Shown: piece by piece, positions 7,860 through 17,205 of the stretch
How positions within the stretch are numbered: the first letter of the stretch is position 1
Layout: every line of letters begins with the position of its first letter
Source of the DNA: Chloroflexota bacterium
GTDB lineage: Bacteria; Chloroflexota; Anaerolineae; Aggregatilineales; Phototrophicaceae
Reading direction: 5' to 3'
NCBI GenBank assembly: GCA_020161935.1
Contig: JAIUNI010000008.1
Coordinates: 124,001-188,000 of the forward strand
DNA: 64,000 nucleotides
The notes under the pieces: generated by a model
What the model was told of the DNA's origin: nothing
What the model saw: only the letters and a program-made list of their open reading frames with translations
Database searches by the model: none
Position numbers and translations under genes: made by a program

Positions 7860-9374
7860 TCATGACGCTGAACCATCAGCTAAAGTGGGGGAAGAAGCCA
7901 AATCGACCAATTGCCCGGCGGGCTTCTTCGGAGGTGTAAAGTAGTATAAGGCGATTGCTAAACCGGAAAGCATCCACGACCAAATCGTGTAGTCGATACC
8001 TCCCAACCCCTGTGTATAAGGGAACGGGGTAATCCAGTCGCCGAGCATCATACACACCAGAATCGCCGGATAACACGCGACGAGTGAATAACGGAGGGCT
8101 GAATAGAAAGGGTCTTCGATGCGCTTATTAAACAGCTTCCACATCATCCAACCCTGCCCTATCCACATCCAAATCCATATAACAAACCCGATGACACCGG
8201 TCTGGGCAATGATGTCAATGTAATTATTATGTGAAAGGTCAGCCAGACCAACGCCCACATCGTAATAACCATAGGCGTGAAAGTAATACTCGTAACCAGC
8301 GGGGCCAGCACCGAACAACAAGTGCTTCTCGACCACCCCGAAGGTACGCGCCCACGCTGTCGAGCGCGTGCCGCCGGACTCATCTTGTTCACCGGCGAAC
8401 GTTTCGCTCACGAAGTCGAAGTTTAATGCCCCCCAAACCGCTACCAGCACCAAGCCAACGATCAGCAGTTTGCGCGAGTAAAGGGTAATTAACACACCCA
8501 TCACGGCAACAATTGGTACCCAACCGCTCAACCAAGAAATGCCCAAGCCGAGTGAAATCTGGCACCACAAACCAATTGGAATGAGCAAGCCAAGCCGGAT
8601 ATACCATGCTAGATTTTTGTTAAAGAGTACTTGCCCCAACGCGAGCGCACAAACCCACGTCGGTAACTGTCCACGTACGTTCAGTGGGGGTATCACATAA
8701 CCAAGCACAAGCCTCATAACGGCTGTGACTAAGCCAAAGGCAATGAACCACCATACGATGATCTTAAATGACAGTGGCGACCGCATCAGGTTCGAAAACA
8801 GTACATACGTCAATGGTGACACAATCAAAATAAGCGCTGTCATTAACCGCACCATCGACTTTTGGGCGATCATATAACTGGCTTCTTTTTCGGGGAACGC
8901 ACCGCTCCAAACGTATGAAATCAAAACCACGATACAGAAAAATAAAATCGGCCAATTCGCCGTCGATGGTCGTAAGTTAAATGAGCGTTCGACAATCACC
9001 TTGCGAAACAACCAGATGACCGACCACAACAAAAGCGCTAAAAAGGTGAACGTTAGTTTAGTATCCGTGCCAGTGCTGACTCCATCGTTGATGAGTGTCG
9101 ACACGAACAAAATGACTAACGCCGTCGCTTCCAAATACCGGTACATCAACATGGCGACGGTCAAGCCGCCCAGCGCTAAAATCGGCAAGAACGCCTTGAC
9201 GATGCTGCCAAAGGAAGTCGGGTCAAAATCCCGCAATAGCAAGGTTGAAATGACTGTCAAAATCAGGCACAGGCCAACCAACATCGCGGGAACAGCTTTG
9301 TTGTAGTTCCGGTCAAGCAGCCAAAAGCGCAGCCACCCGATGAATGAAAACCGTTGCAATACAGAAGCAAGCAT
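7860..9374 (-). CDS. O-antigen ligase/polymerase (Wzy-like) membrane protein
   Basis: A 504-residue polytopic membrane protein with around ten or more hydrophobic segments. The large extracytoplasmic loop near residues 330-400 contains GAGPAGYEYYFHAYGYYDVG...LADLSHNNYIDIIAQTGVIG, the HN-containing pattern typical of O-antigen ligase (WaaL/Wzy, PF04932) proteins. In this locus it should polymerise or ligate the lipid-linked repeat units made by the glycosyltransferases. It sits 32 bases downstream of the Wzz/tyrosine kinase gene, the usual pairing of chain-length regulator and polymerase. A second, TPR-tailed member occurs at 19.3-21.7 kb. Confidence 0.85.
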   Translation of the reverse strand: MLASVLQRFSFIGWLRFWLLDRNYNKAVPAMLVGLCLILTVISTLLLRDFDPTSFGSIVKAFLPILALGGLTVAMLMYRYLEATALVILFVSTLINDGVSTGTDTKLTFTFLALLLWSVIWLFRKVIVERSFNLRPSTANWPILFFCIVVLISYVWSGAFPEKEASYMIAQKSMVRLMTALILIVSPLTYVLFSNLMRSPLSFKIIVWWFIAFGLVTAVMRLVLGYVIPPLNVRGQLPTWVCALALGQVLFNKNLAWYIRLGLLIPIGLWCQISLGLGISWLSGWVPIVAVMGVLITLYSRKLLIVGLVLVAVWGALNFDFVSETFAGEQDESGGTRSTAWARTFGVVEKHLLFGAGPAGYEYYFHAYGYYDVGVGLADLSHNNYIDIIAQTGVIGFVIWIWMWIGQGWMMWKLFNKRIEDPFYSALRYSLVACYPAILVCMMLGDWITPFPYTQGLGGIDYTIWSWMLSGLAIALYYFTPPKKPAGQLVDLASSPTLADGSAS

Positions 9375-9406
9375 ATGCTATTCCTCAACTGCTCACGGAC
9401 AACGGT

Positions 9407-11416
9407 CTATTCTGTTGCCTCATCGGCAGCGTTCGGGTCACGCGCAGAAGCGAGCAGCGCGTCACGCTGACCACCGAGCAAATCGCGCAGTTTACCGCTG
9501 GAAAGTTTGCCCGTCGCGTTCTTACGGACGATAGGCGTAGAAGCACCGCTTTCAGCCGGTAGTTCATGGCGTGGCAGCCGCTCCAACAGTTCTGAAATCT
9601 CGGTTTCGGAAATCCAATCACGGCGGTTGCGCTTTTCAACCTTGATGGAGCCTTTTTGAATCCACGATTGCAAGGTGTCTTTGCTGATGCCCAACTGAAC
9701 CGATGCCGCAGGCAGCGAGTACAGCCGGATGCCGTTCGGGTCAACCATGATATTATTGTTACGCCCCGCCAAACCCGGACGCTTGCCAGCCGTCAGCATT
9801 TCTTGATTCAGCTTATCCGGGTTGATCGCGAAATCACGGCGATAGTATGGGCGGCTGTAGGTGCTGGTGAGTTGCAGGGACACGCGGTTAAACACGATAC
9901 CGTAAATATTTACGGCACGGTTAGCACCCTGTTGCAGCGTTTGCAGGGTTCGCCGCAGCGAGCGACGGGTCGTACGCTGCCCATGAACGACGATGACCAC
10001 ACCGTCACTGTGTTCGGCAAGGAACGCCGAGTCCGGCCCGCCGATGCTCGGAACCGAGTCCATCACAATTGCGTCAAATTGATCGCGCAGGAGTTTAATC
10101 AAATCACCCAAACGCGGCTTGCTCAACAGAACCGCAGGGTTACTGCTGGCGCGGCCTGCTGTCAGCAAGGTCAAGTTTTCGACATTCGTATCCAGCAAGG
10201 CACGGGACAATAACACCGAAAGATCATCGCGCCCTGCCAGAATATCCGACAAGCCCATGACGTTCGGTAAGCCGAAGAACTCGTGCAGATTACCTTTGCG
10301 GATGTCACCGTCCACCAAGAGCGTACGCAACCCCGCCTCAGCCGTCACCAGCGCGAGGTTGGACGACGTAACCGATTTACCATCGCCTGAATCGTAGCTG
10401 GTAATGGTCACTACTTTAGGCTGTGCGCCGTCAGTTGCCAGCACCAGCTTCGCGCGGAGTTGGCGCAGCACTTCCGCTTCAATCGTTCCCGGCATGTTGG
10501 ACACATAAAGCGGCAGCTTATTACGCGGGATCATACCCAACGGCCCGATAACACGAACGCCGTCGATTTGCTCCAAGTTGTCCTGCCACACCAGCCGGTC
10601 ATCAAAATACGCGATGAGAATAATCGTCAAAATAGAGAGGATAAGACCACCCGCCGCTGCCAGAATCACACTCGCAAACGAACCCGTTACAACCGCCACA
10701 TTCTTGACAGATGCCGACGAGAACACTGAAAGCTGATTGCCGGTATTCGCCATACTGGCACTCATCGTCGCGTAAAGGGTACGGACGTTTTGTAGTGTCG
10801 TCAGGGTCGATTGCATCCGCGTTTCGTTCTGGGCAATTTCGAATGCCGAGGTCAACGTCGCGCCGGTCGCTATTAAATCATCATACTCGGATTGCAACTG
10901 CGTAATTTGAGCTTGAAGCTGGCGGAGTTGGTTCGCCAAGAACTGCTGTTCCTGCGTAAGCTGCCCACCGGGGCCGTTATCAATCAACTCCTGAACAATC
11001 GCGTTTGCGATATTGACCGCATTATCAGCACTTGTATCTGAAACGCTGATGTTCAACAGAGGCAGGTTCGGTTCTTCGGACACTTCAATACGTTTATTGA
11101 AATCCTCAACCGAAATCGGCAGTTGTAACCGGTCGATCACCGGCTGCAAGACTTTGGCTTCGCGCACCAAATCGCCATAAGTGGTAATTTGCTGACGGAT
11201 TACCTCAAATGCCTGCACCTGCGCCGTCGATTGGAAGAACTGCCCCAAAATAACCGTTGCCTTAGCGACATAGATATTCGGCTGTTTGGAACGGACAAAA
11301 TAGCCCACACCGCCACCGATAGCGACGGCGATAGCAATAAGCCACCACCACTTCACAAGGAGTCGCAGGACAATCGTAAATGGGGAGGTTGTTGAATTCA
11401 CGTCCGAATACCTCAC
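9407..11416 (-). CDS. Wzz/BY-kinase fusion (polysaccharide chain length and tyrosine autokinase) with C-terminal HTH domain
   Basis: 669 residues. An N-terminal Wzz region has a membrane helix (LVKWWWLIAIAVAIGGGVGYFV) and a coiled coil (EQQFLANQLRQLQAQITQLQ); a second helix follows (FASVILAAAGGLILSILTIILIAYF). The kinase domain then shows Walker A (SYDSGDGKS, about residue 345), Walker A' (LLVDGDIRKG) and Walker B (AIVMDSVPS). A tyrosine-rich stretch (TYSRPYYRR, about 525) fits the autophosphorylated cluster. Unusually, about 100 residues follow (561-669) with SVQLGISKDTLQSWIQKGSI and RNRRDWISETEI, which read as a MerR/excisionase-type helix-turn-helix. The 11416 start is GTG without a ribosome site; a GTG at 11401 has GAGG 9 bases upstream and may be the true start. 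Confidence 0.85.
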   Translation of the reverse strand: MRYSDVNSTTSPFTIVLRLLVKWWWLIAIAVAIGGGVGYFVRSKQPNIYVAKATVILGQFFQSTAQVQAFEVIRQQITTYGDLVREAKVLQPVIDRLQLPISVEDFNKRIEVSEEPNLPLLNISVSDTSADNAVNIANAIVQELIDNGPGGQLTQEQQFLANQLRQLQAQITQLQSEYDDLIATGATLTSAFEIAQNETRMQSTLTTLQNVRTLYATMSASMANTGNQLSVFSSASVKNVAVVTGSFASVILAAAGGLILSILTIILIAYFDDRLVWQDNLEQIDGVRVIGPLGMIPRNKLPLYVSNMPGTIEAEVLRQLRAKLVLATDGAQPKVVTITSYDSGDGKSVTSSNLALVTAEAGLRTLLVDGDIRKGNLHEFFGLPNVMGLSDILAGRDDLSVLLSRALLDTNVENLTLLTAGRASSNPAVLLSKPRLGDLIKLLRDQFDAIVMDSVPSIGGPDSAFLAEHSDGVVIVVHGQRTTRRSLRRTLQTLQQGANRAVNIYGIVFNRVSLQLTSTYSRPYYRRDFAINPDKLNQEMLTAGKRPGLAGRNNNIMVDPNGIRLYSLPAASVQLGISKDTLQSWIQKGSIKVEKRNRRDWISETEISELLERLPRHELPAESGASTPIVRKNATGKLSSGKLRDLLGGQRDALLASARDPNAADEATE

Positions 11417-11708
11417 TAATAACAGCGCCTAACAAAAACAGCACTCAGTTTATGCTATAAAACCTTACAAATAGATAAATACTAACACAGGTTACATGGA
11501 AAAACCGATGTAATGCAAGTCAGGTATCCCGATGATTTGTCAGAAAAATAGAATTTCTGAATAGGTCAGATTTCGATAGTGTTGGCAATTTTAGGCGGCA
11601 AACGTGGAAAACACACCTAATGAGGAGTGGGCATCAATCCTACCCCTCGCTAGGTGCGATTTTGATTTTTGTTATTCACAACGACGAATTATAGGGGTGC
11701 AACGACTT

Positions 11709-12017
11709 TTAGTAGTCGTCATCATCCTCATAATAGTCATCATCGTCGTCGTCGTCATCATCGAGGAAGTCATCGTCATCGTCATAGAGGAAATCGTCAT
11801 CATCGTCATCGAACTCCGAGATGTCGTAACCTTCGTCATCGACAAAATCTTCGTCAATTTCGATGTCTTCTATCGTTTCTTCCTCTTCTTCCTCGAAGTC
11901 GAGATCCTCGAGGTCTTCATCCTCAAAATCCAGATCGTCGTCTTCTTCGAGGATTTCCTCTTCGTCGTCGCCAGTGTCAATTTCGTTCAGTAGTAAATCG
12001 TCTTGATACATACTCAC
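11709..12017 (-). CDS. Extremely acidic small protein (Asp/Glu-rich)
   Basis: 102 residues, more than half Asp or Glu, with runs such as DDDDDDFLYDDDDDFLDDDD and a C-terminus ending DDDDY; aromatic residues (F, Y) are spaced through the acidic runs. The first codon is GTG at 12017, with an ATG two codons later that may be the true start. No family was recognised. Being so repetitive it could be a spurious frame, but the ordered N-terminus (YQDDLLLNEIDTGDDEEEIL) and the lack of any better frame favour a real gene. Similar acidic stretches occur in the ATPase at 21.8-24.5 kb. It could bind cations or basic partners; this is speculation. Confidence 0.55.
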   Translation of the reverse strand: MSMYQDDLLLNEIDTGDDEEEILEEDDDLDFEDEDLEDLDFEEEEEETIEDIEIDEDFVDDEGYDISEFDDDDDDFLYDDDDDFLDDDDDDDDDYYEDDDDY

Positions 12018-12164
12018 AGCCCCAGATGGTCAAATATGGATTTGCGGGCGATATTTTAGCAGGTTATGGGCAATTGTGAACGGCAAGATTGGACGAAATT
12101 TGATTTCACAATCGGCTAAACCGCCCTACGCAAACATCATAGCACCACTAAAAGCAATGTTTCC

Positions 12165-14942
12165 TTAAGATGTGGTTCGCATTTCCTGTGTTGATCGACG
12201 GTTCAGTGCCATTGATTTCACAAGACTGCGAACCTCATTTAATAGCTGCTCTTGGCTGTATGCGCCCTTCTGCAAAACCTGTTCGACAGAACCATTCAAG
12301 CGCTGGTGATCGCCGCTGCTCAAATCCATCGCGGTAATGACGATGACAGGTATATCGGTTCCGGTCGGCAGCTTACGCAGTTCTTGTAAGAAGCCGAAGC
12401 CATCCATATGCGGCATCATCAGATCGAGCAAAATAAGCTGGGGTGGTTTCTGCTGCACAACCTGCAACGCCTCAAGGCCATCACCCGCCTGCAACACATT
12501 CCAGCCTTCTTTTTCCATCGTGCGCTGGATGATCTCGCGAATTTGTGGCTCATCATCGACCACCAGCACATCACAGCCGGGGACGTTGCATTCATAGCGT
12601 TTCAGGATTTTGATGAGGCGTTCACGGTCAATCGGTTTGGTCACATAGTCGGCTGCGCCGAGGGCGTAGCCCAAGTTCTGGTCGCTCACCATCGTCAGCA
12701 TAATCACGGGAATTGAAGCCAACTGCGCGTCACTCTTGAGCGCGTTCAGCACCGACCAACCATCCATTCGCGGCATCATCACATCTAACGTAATGACATC
12801 CGGGCGCAGTTCGCGCGCCATCTTCAAACCGGTTTCGCCATCTTCAGCCGTGTAAACGTTATAACCCTCTTTAAGCATGAACCGGTTGACGAGTTCACGG
12901 GCGGTCGGATCGTCATCAATCACCAGCAGCGTTCCAGCGAAAGCGGCCACTGGCTGCGTCTTGCGCTTACGGGTAACAGTGGAAATGGGTTCTACTTCAG
13001 GTTGGACGATTTGTTCACGGTTTACCGGCAGCTTGAGGGTGAAGGATGAGCCAATACTGATTTGGCTCGTCACGGTAATGTCACCGCCGAGCATTTGTGC
13101 AAAGCGGCGGCTGATCGAAAGCCCCAAACCCGTGCCGCCGAACTTACGGGTTGTCGAACTATCCGCCTGCGAGAAGTCCTTGAACAACTTGATCAACTGC
13201 TCGGATGTCATGCCAATACCCGAGTCGGTTATCGTAAACGCGATCACTTCCTCTCCGGCTTCGACACGCCGATCTAAGTCCAGTTTGACCAAGCCTTTCA
13301 GCGTAAACTTGCTGGCGTTGCTCAACAGGTTAAACAAGATTTGACGGGTCTTGGTTAAGTCCGTTTGCATGAGGCCAACCCAATCGGGGCAGTTAACCTC
13401 CAACCGGTTACCGTTCTTCTCGATTAGCGGCAAAATCGTCATCGTGACTTCTTTAATCATATCAGGAATGTTCACGGTTTCCATAAACAATTCCATCTTG
13501 CCCGCCTCGATCTTAGAAAGGTCGAGAATGTCATTAATCAAAGACAGTAAATGGGCGGCGGCTGTTTGGATCTTCTTTAAGTCGGGGATAAATTCGTTGT
13601 TGCCTTCATCGACCATTTCCTCCTCAATAAGTTCACTGTAGCCGATAATCGCATTTAACGGCGTACGCAGTTCGTGGCTCATATTGGCGAGAAAGGCACT
13701 TTTTGCCCTATTCGATTCCAGCGCTTGATCGCGAGCAACCATGAGTTCGCTGGCAATGTTGTTGAACGAAACCGCAACCTGTGCCAGTTCATCCCTGCTC
13801 GCGGAGGTGAACCGATAATTCATATCACCCTTGACCATACGCTGTGTCGCTTCGTCCAAGCCAGCGATGGTTTGCTTGACGGCGACATAAAACCCGATTG
13901 CCAGATAAATGGCTGCGGCAATCGCAACCAATGCGACCACCGAAACAACCGAACGCCGTGCTTCAAACCGACCGACACGCGCAACGATTAAATTGTCGAG
14001 TGAGGACGACACCTCAGGATAAAAGCGGTAGACTTCATCAATCGTGACCGTTGCAGCGTCATATACCGCTTGTGGGGTCATCGATCCGCTAGTCGCGCCG
14101 ACCGAATTCATCTCTCGGTTCATTTGCGACAAGAGTGCTGTTATCGTCCGTTGATAAGCAGCGACATCCTCTTGGAGAACAGCCCGCAGTTCCGGGTTAG
14201 CGGCGAACGAATAACCAAAACCCTGCACGTTGTAGTCAACATTATTATTCACCAAACCAGAGAGAATGGTGAGACGTGTTATATCTTCCTGAGTGACGGC
14301 TTTCGAAACGAAGGAGGCCGTACTGTAACTGCGAATTTGACTGAGATACTCCGTCAACGGCGGCAGCTTATTGATAACCGTGTCCATCAAATAGTAGCTA
14401 TCAATGTCAGGATCGAGAATAAGGTTTGAACTGTTACCCGATATGACAACCAACTTGAGGATGTTATTCAGCAGTTCGGTGTAGGTTGAAGCGCTGGTTG
14501 CAGGGTTCATACCGGGAGAAGCATTTTTGACGCTCATCCACATGCTTTTGATCGAAGCCCATGTTGACCGCGTATCCAGCATATCCCCGTAACGCGCATC
14601 CACTTCATTGACCGCTTGTACTGCTTCATCAGCGGCTTGCTGGGCCTCACCCAAAGCGGTGGTGTTGAGGCTGCTATCACCTTTCAGAATAGCCATCTTT
14701 AGCGAAGCGTGGCGCTGAATATATTGAAGAAACTCTATCACGGGTGCGTTGTATATAAGGCCGAGGCGCTCTTTCTCTGCAAAGTCAATATCTTCATTGA
14801 TCTTCGAAAGAAACTGTGTGATGACCACGATCAGGGGCAGCAGAAACAGAATGCTGATCAGCAAAAACTTTTGCGGATACTTCAGGCGGCTCATAACACG
14901 TGCCGCAGGTTGAAACAGTGCCAGCATCGCTTGGCCTTTCAC
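12165..14942 (-). CDS. Hybrid histidine kinase with two receiver domains
   Basis: 925 residues. A membrane helix (FLLISILFLLPLIVVITQFL), a long extracytoplasmic helical sensor and a second helix (VVSVVALVAIAAAIYLAIGF) are followed by a HAMP-like linker. The dimerisation box FLANMSHELRTPLNAIIGYS carries the phospho-accepting histidine. The ATPase shows the N box (NLLSNASKFT), G1 (DSGIGM) and G2 (GGTGLGLSIS). Two receiver domains follow: LVIDDDPTAREL...ITLDVMMPRMDG and VLVVDDEPQIREI...ILLDLMMPHMDG. No output domain is attached, so signal must pass to another protein. An internal ATG at 14927 (MLALFQ) is an alternative start. It is divergent from the kinase at 15141. Confidence 0.9.
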   Translation of the reverse strand: MKGQAMLALFQPAARVMSRLKYPQKFLLISILFLLPLIVVITQFLSKINEDIDFAEKERLGLIYNAPVIEFLQYIQRHASLKMAILKGDSSLNTTALGEAQQAADEAVQAVNEVDARYGDMLDTRSTWASIKSMWMSVKNASPGMNPATSASTYTELLNNILKLVVISGNSSNLILDPDIDSYYLMDTVINKLPPLTEYLSQIRSYSTASFVSKAVTQEDITRLTILSGLVNNNVDYNVQGFGYSFAANPELRAVLQEDVAAYQRTITALLSQMNREMNSVGATSGSMTPQAVYDAATVTIDEVYRFYPEVSSSLDNLIVARVGRFEARRSVVSVVALVAIAAAIYLAIGFYVAVKQTIAGLDEATQRMVKGDMNYRFTSASRDELAQVAVSFNNIASELMVARDQALESNRAKSAFLANMSHELRTPLNAIIGYSELIEEEMVDEGNNEFIPDLKKIQTAAAHLLSLINDILDLSKIEAGKMELFMETVNIPDMIKEVTMTILPLIEKNGNRLEVNCPDWVGLMQTDLTKTRQILFNLLSNASKFTLKGLVKLDLDRRVEAGEEVIAFTITDSGIGMTSEQLIKLFKDFSQADSSTTRKFGGTGLGLSISRRFAQMLGGDITVTSQISIGSSFTLKLPVNREQIVQPEVEPISTVTRKRKTQPVAAFAGTLLVIDDDPTARELVNRFMLKEGYNVYTAEDGETGLKMARELRPDVITLDVMMPRMDGWSVLNALKSDAQLASIPVIMLTMVSDQNLGYALGAADYVTKPIDRERLIKILKRYECNVPGCDVLVVDDEPQIREIIQRTMEKEGWNVLQAGDGLEALQVVQQKPPQLILLDLMMPHMDGFGFLQELRKLPTGTDIPVIVITAMDLSSGDHQRLNGSVEQVLQKGAYSQEQLLNEVRSLVKSMALNRRSTQEMRTTS

Positions 14943-15140
14943 CAGTTCATGTACGAACTAAAGAACGTAAATTATGAATGTGATGACCTAATCATATGAG
15001 GATTTCTCAATTAAAAATACTTGAGATGCCCGAGGCGGCTCATTCGCTTATCTTTTCATAAATAATTCGGTTCTGATTTTTACTTTTATTTTGAAAATTC
15101 TCATACAGTGGAATAAGGGGAGCAGTACAAGGAAGCTAGG

Positions 15141-17087
15141 ATGAAACTGCGTCGTTACTTTTTATTTGGTATAGGCGGTACAGTTATTGCGCTAACGGCA
15201 ATAATTCTGTTAGCATCCCAGTTTATCCTCGCGAATAATTACCAGCAGCTCGAAACGCAAGATGTAAAAGCGCAAGTCCAACAGGTCGTCGACACCTTCC
15301 AAAATGATATTGGCTCCTTCAATATCACTGATATTCATTGGGCAGCGCCTCCACAACCTCGTCCCGCTCCAACCGGTCAAGGACGCGGCAATGTTGATCT
15401 GCGCCTCGTTGAGAAGATAGGCTTTGACACCGGTTCAGCCGTTATGGTACTGGATCAAGAAAATAACATCATATTTCGCAATCAAGGTAAAAGCAGCGCT
15501 AACCACGCAGCCCCCTCAATCCCAACAAGTGTCTTACCTGAAATGCCCTCAGAAAACCCATTTACCAACGCCCACAACACACAGCGGCCACTCAAGGGTT
15601 TGATAAACCTGCCCGAAGGCACGCTGATGATGGTCTCAATACCCCTGCCAGCAGGCGGTGGACGCATTATTTGGGGGCGCTATTTTGATGAGGCAGAAAT
15701 CCAACATCTGAGCGACGTAACCAACCTCGACATTCAGGCAGTCAGTTACGATGAAGACAATGTGCCGGCTGAGTTCCAGCGGGCGAAGAACAACCTCAGT
15801 AATGCCGACTCGTTTTACAGTGAAGCGGAGAACAATCATACGCTCGCAGGCTACCGGTTAATGAACGATGTATACGGCAAGCCGAGCATTATTCTACGCA
15901 TTCAAATACCGCGCACTATTTACCAAGTCGGGCAAGGCGGCCTCACGAATTTCGCGTTAGTACTCATACTCTGTGTCATCGCCGCTGGTGGTGCCGTTTA
16001 TTTACTACTCGAACAAGTCATCCTCGGCTCAATTACGGCTTTAAACGGGAATATAGGCAGTACAACGCCACCCGCAGCCGCGACCACCTATCAAATTGAT
16101 GAGTTCAACAAACTCGCGACAGGTATCCAATCCTTGATTGCGGCACGGATCGTCGTGGAGCAAAAACTGCAAGAATCTTATGCCAAGTTGGAAAGCCGCG
16201 TGGAAGAACGAACCAGCGAGCTTTTCACGATTAATGCCGGGTTGCAGCAGCAGCTCGACACCAATAAACAAATCCAAGCCGCACTCGCTGAAGCGCGTGA
16301 TAAAGCATTGGAATCCCTGCAAGCCCGTTCACAGATGCTTGCAAACGTCAGCCACGATGCCCGTACACCGTTGACAATCATCAACCTGAACACAGAAATG
16401 CTGCAACAAGGGCGGCATGGCGAGATGAACGCCAAACAGAACGAAGTCCTTGACCGTATTCTGACGGCAACACGCCAGCTATTCAATTTCATGTCCAACA
16501 TGCTTGGTGAATCGCAGTTGGAAAACGGTAAAATCTCGCTCGTCAAGATGGTATATGAGCCTAAACTGCTGGTTGAGGGCTTGGTCAGCATGTTAAAACC
16601 ACTGGCTGAAAATAAGGGTCTAGCCATGCACGTCGAAGCCGATTTAGCACTGCCCTCCAATACAATGGGGGACCCGGAACGGCTCAAGCAAGTCATCACG
16701 AACTTGTGTGAAAATGCCATCAAGTTCACCAAAACCGGCGAGATACAAGTCAAGGCATATCGTAAAGACCAGTTCAACTGGGTGATACAAGTTCACGATA
16801 CGGGCTGCGGCATCCCTCGTGAAGCCCAAAACCGTATCTTTGAAGCCTACTGGCAGGTTGAAAATACCGGTATACCATCAGCGAACCGGGGTGTGGGATT
16901 GGGGCTTTCCATCGTCAAGCAACTGGTGCAGCTCATGAATGGGACGATTACGGTCGAAAGTGAAGTCGGTAAAGGGACAATCTTCACGGTAACACTGCCT
17001 CTTGAAAATGATTCACCCCAGCTTGTCATCGAACCCATCAAACAACCGAACCGGATAGCCAACCCTTCATCATTTGAATTCTCGTGA
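15141..17087 (+). CDS. Membrane sensor histidine kinase
   Basis: 648 residues. An N-terminal helix (YFLFGIGGTVIALTAIILLA), a roughly 230-residue extracytoplasmic sensor resembling CHASE4-type domains, a second helix (FALVLILCVIAAGGAVYLLL) and a coiled coil (LQESYAKLESRVEERTSELF) lead to the HisKA box MLANVSHDARTPLTIINLNT, with the phospho-accepting His in SHDARTP. The ATPase follows with NLCENAIKFT, DTGCGIP and NRGVGLGLSIVK. Asp replaces the usual Glu after the His (SHD rather than SHE), a tolerated variant. No receiver domain is fused. The start has AAGGAAGCTAGG just upstream. It is transcribed away from the hybrid kinase, with 198 bp between them. Confidence 0.9.
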   Translation: MKLRRYFLFGIGGTVIALTAIILLASQFILANNYQQLETQDVKAQVQQVVDTFQNDIGSFNITDIHWAAPPQPRPAPTGQGRGNVDLRLVEKIGFDTGSAVMVLDQENNIIFRNQGKSSANHAAPSIPTSVLPEMPSENPFTNAHNTQRPLKGLINLPEGTLMMVSIPLPAGGGRIIWGRYFDEAEIQHLSDVTNLDIQAVSYDEDNVPAEFQRAKNNLSNADSFYSEAENNHTLAGYRLMNDVYGKPSIILRIQIPRTIYQVGQGGLTNFALVLILCVIAAGGAVYLLLEQVILGSITALNGNIGSTTPPAAATTYQIDEFNKLATGIQSLIAARIVVEQKLQESYAKLESRVEERTSELFTINAGLQQQLDTNKQIQAALAEARDKALESLQARSQMLANVSHDARTPLTIINLNTEMLQQGRHGEMNAKQNEVLDRILTATRQLFNFMSNMLGESQLENGKISLVKMVYEPKLLVEGLVSMLKPLAENKGLAMHVEADLALPSNTMGDPERLKQVITNLCENAIKFTKTGEIQVKAYRKDQFNWVIQVHDTGCGIPREAQNRIFEAYWQVENTGIPSANRGVGLGLSIVKQLVQLMNGTITVESEVGKGTIFTVTLPLENDSPQLVIEPIKQPNRIANPSSFEFS

Positions 17088-17205
17088 TACTCCGCATCCT
17101 CAGATTGTGTTAGGACAGCGCAACTCAAACACGTTACACTGAATACAGATAGGTGATGACATATCATCTACAGCTATTCCGTATTTCGTGTTAAGGAGTT
17201 TGCGT

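Noticed and set aside
11604..12079. Plus-strand frames rich in Val/Ile or His/Arg opposite the acidic protein
   Set aside because: They are the complements of GAT/GAA-rich codons of the minus-strand acidic gene; composition is an artefact.
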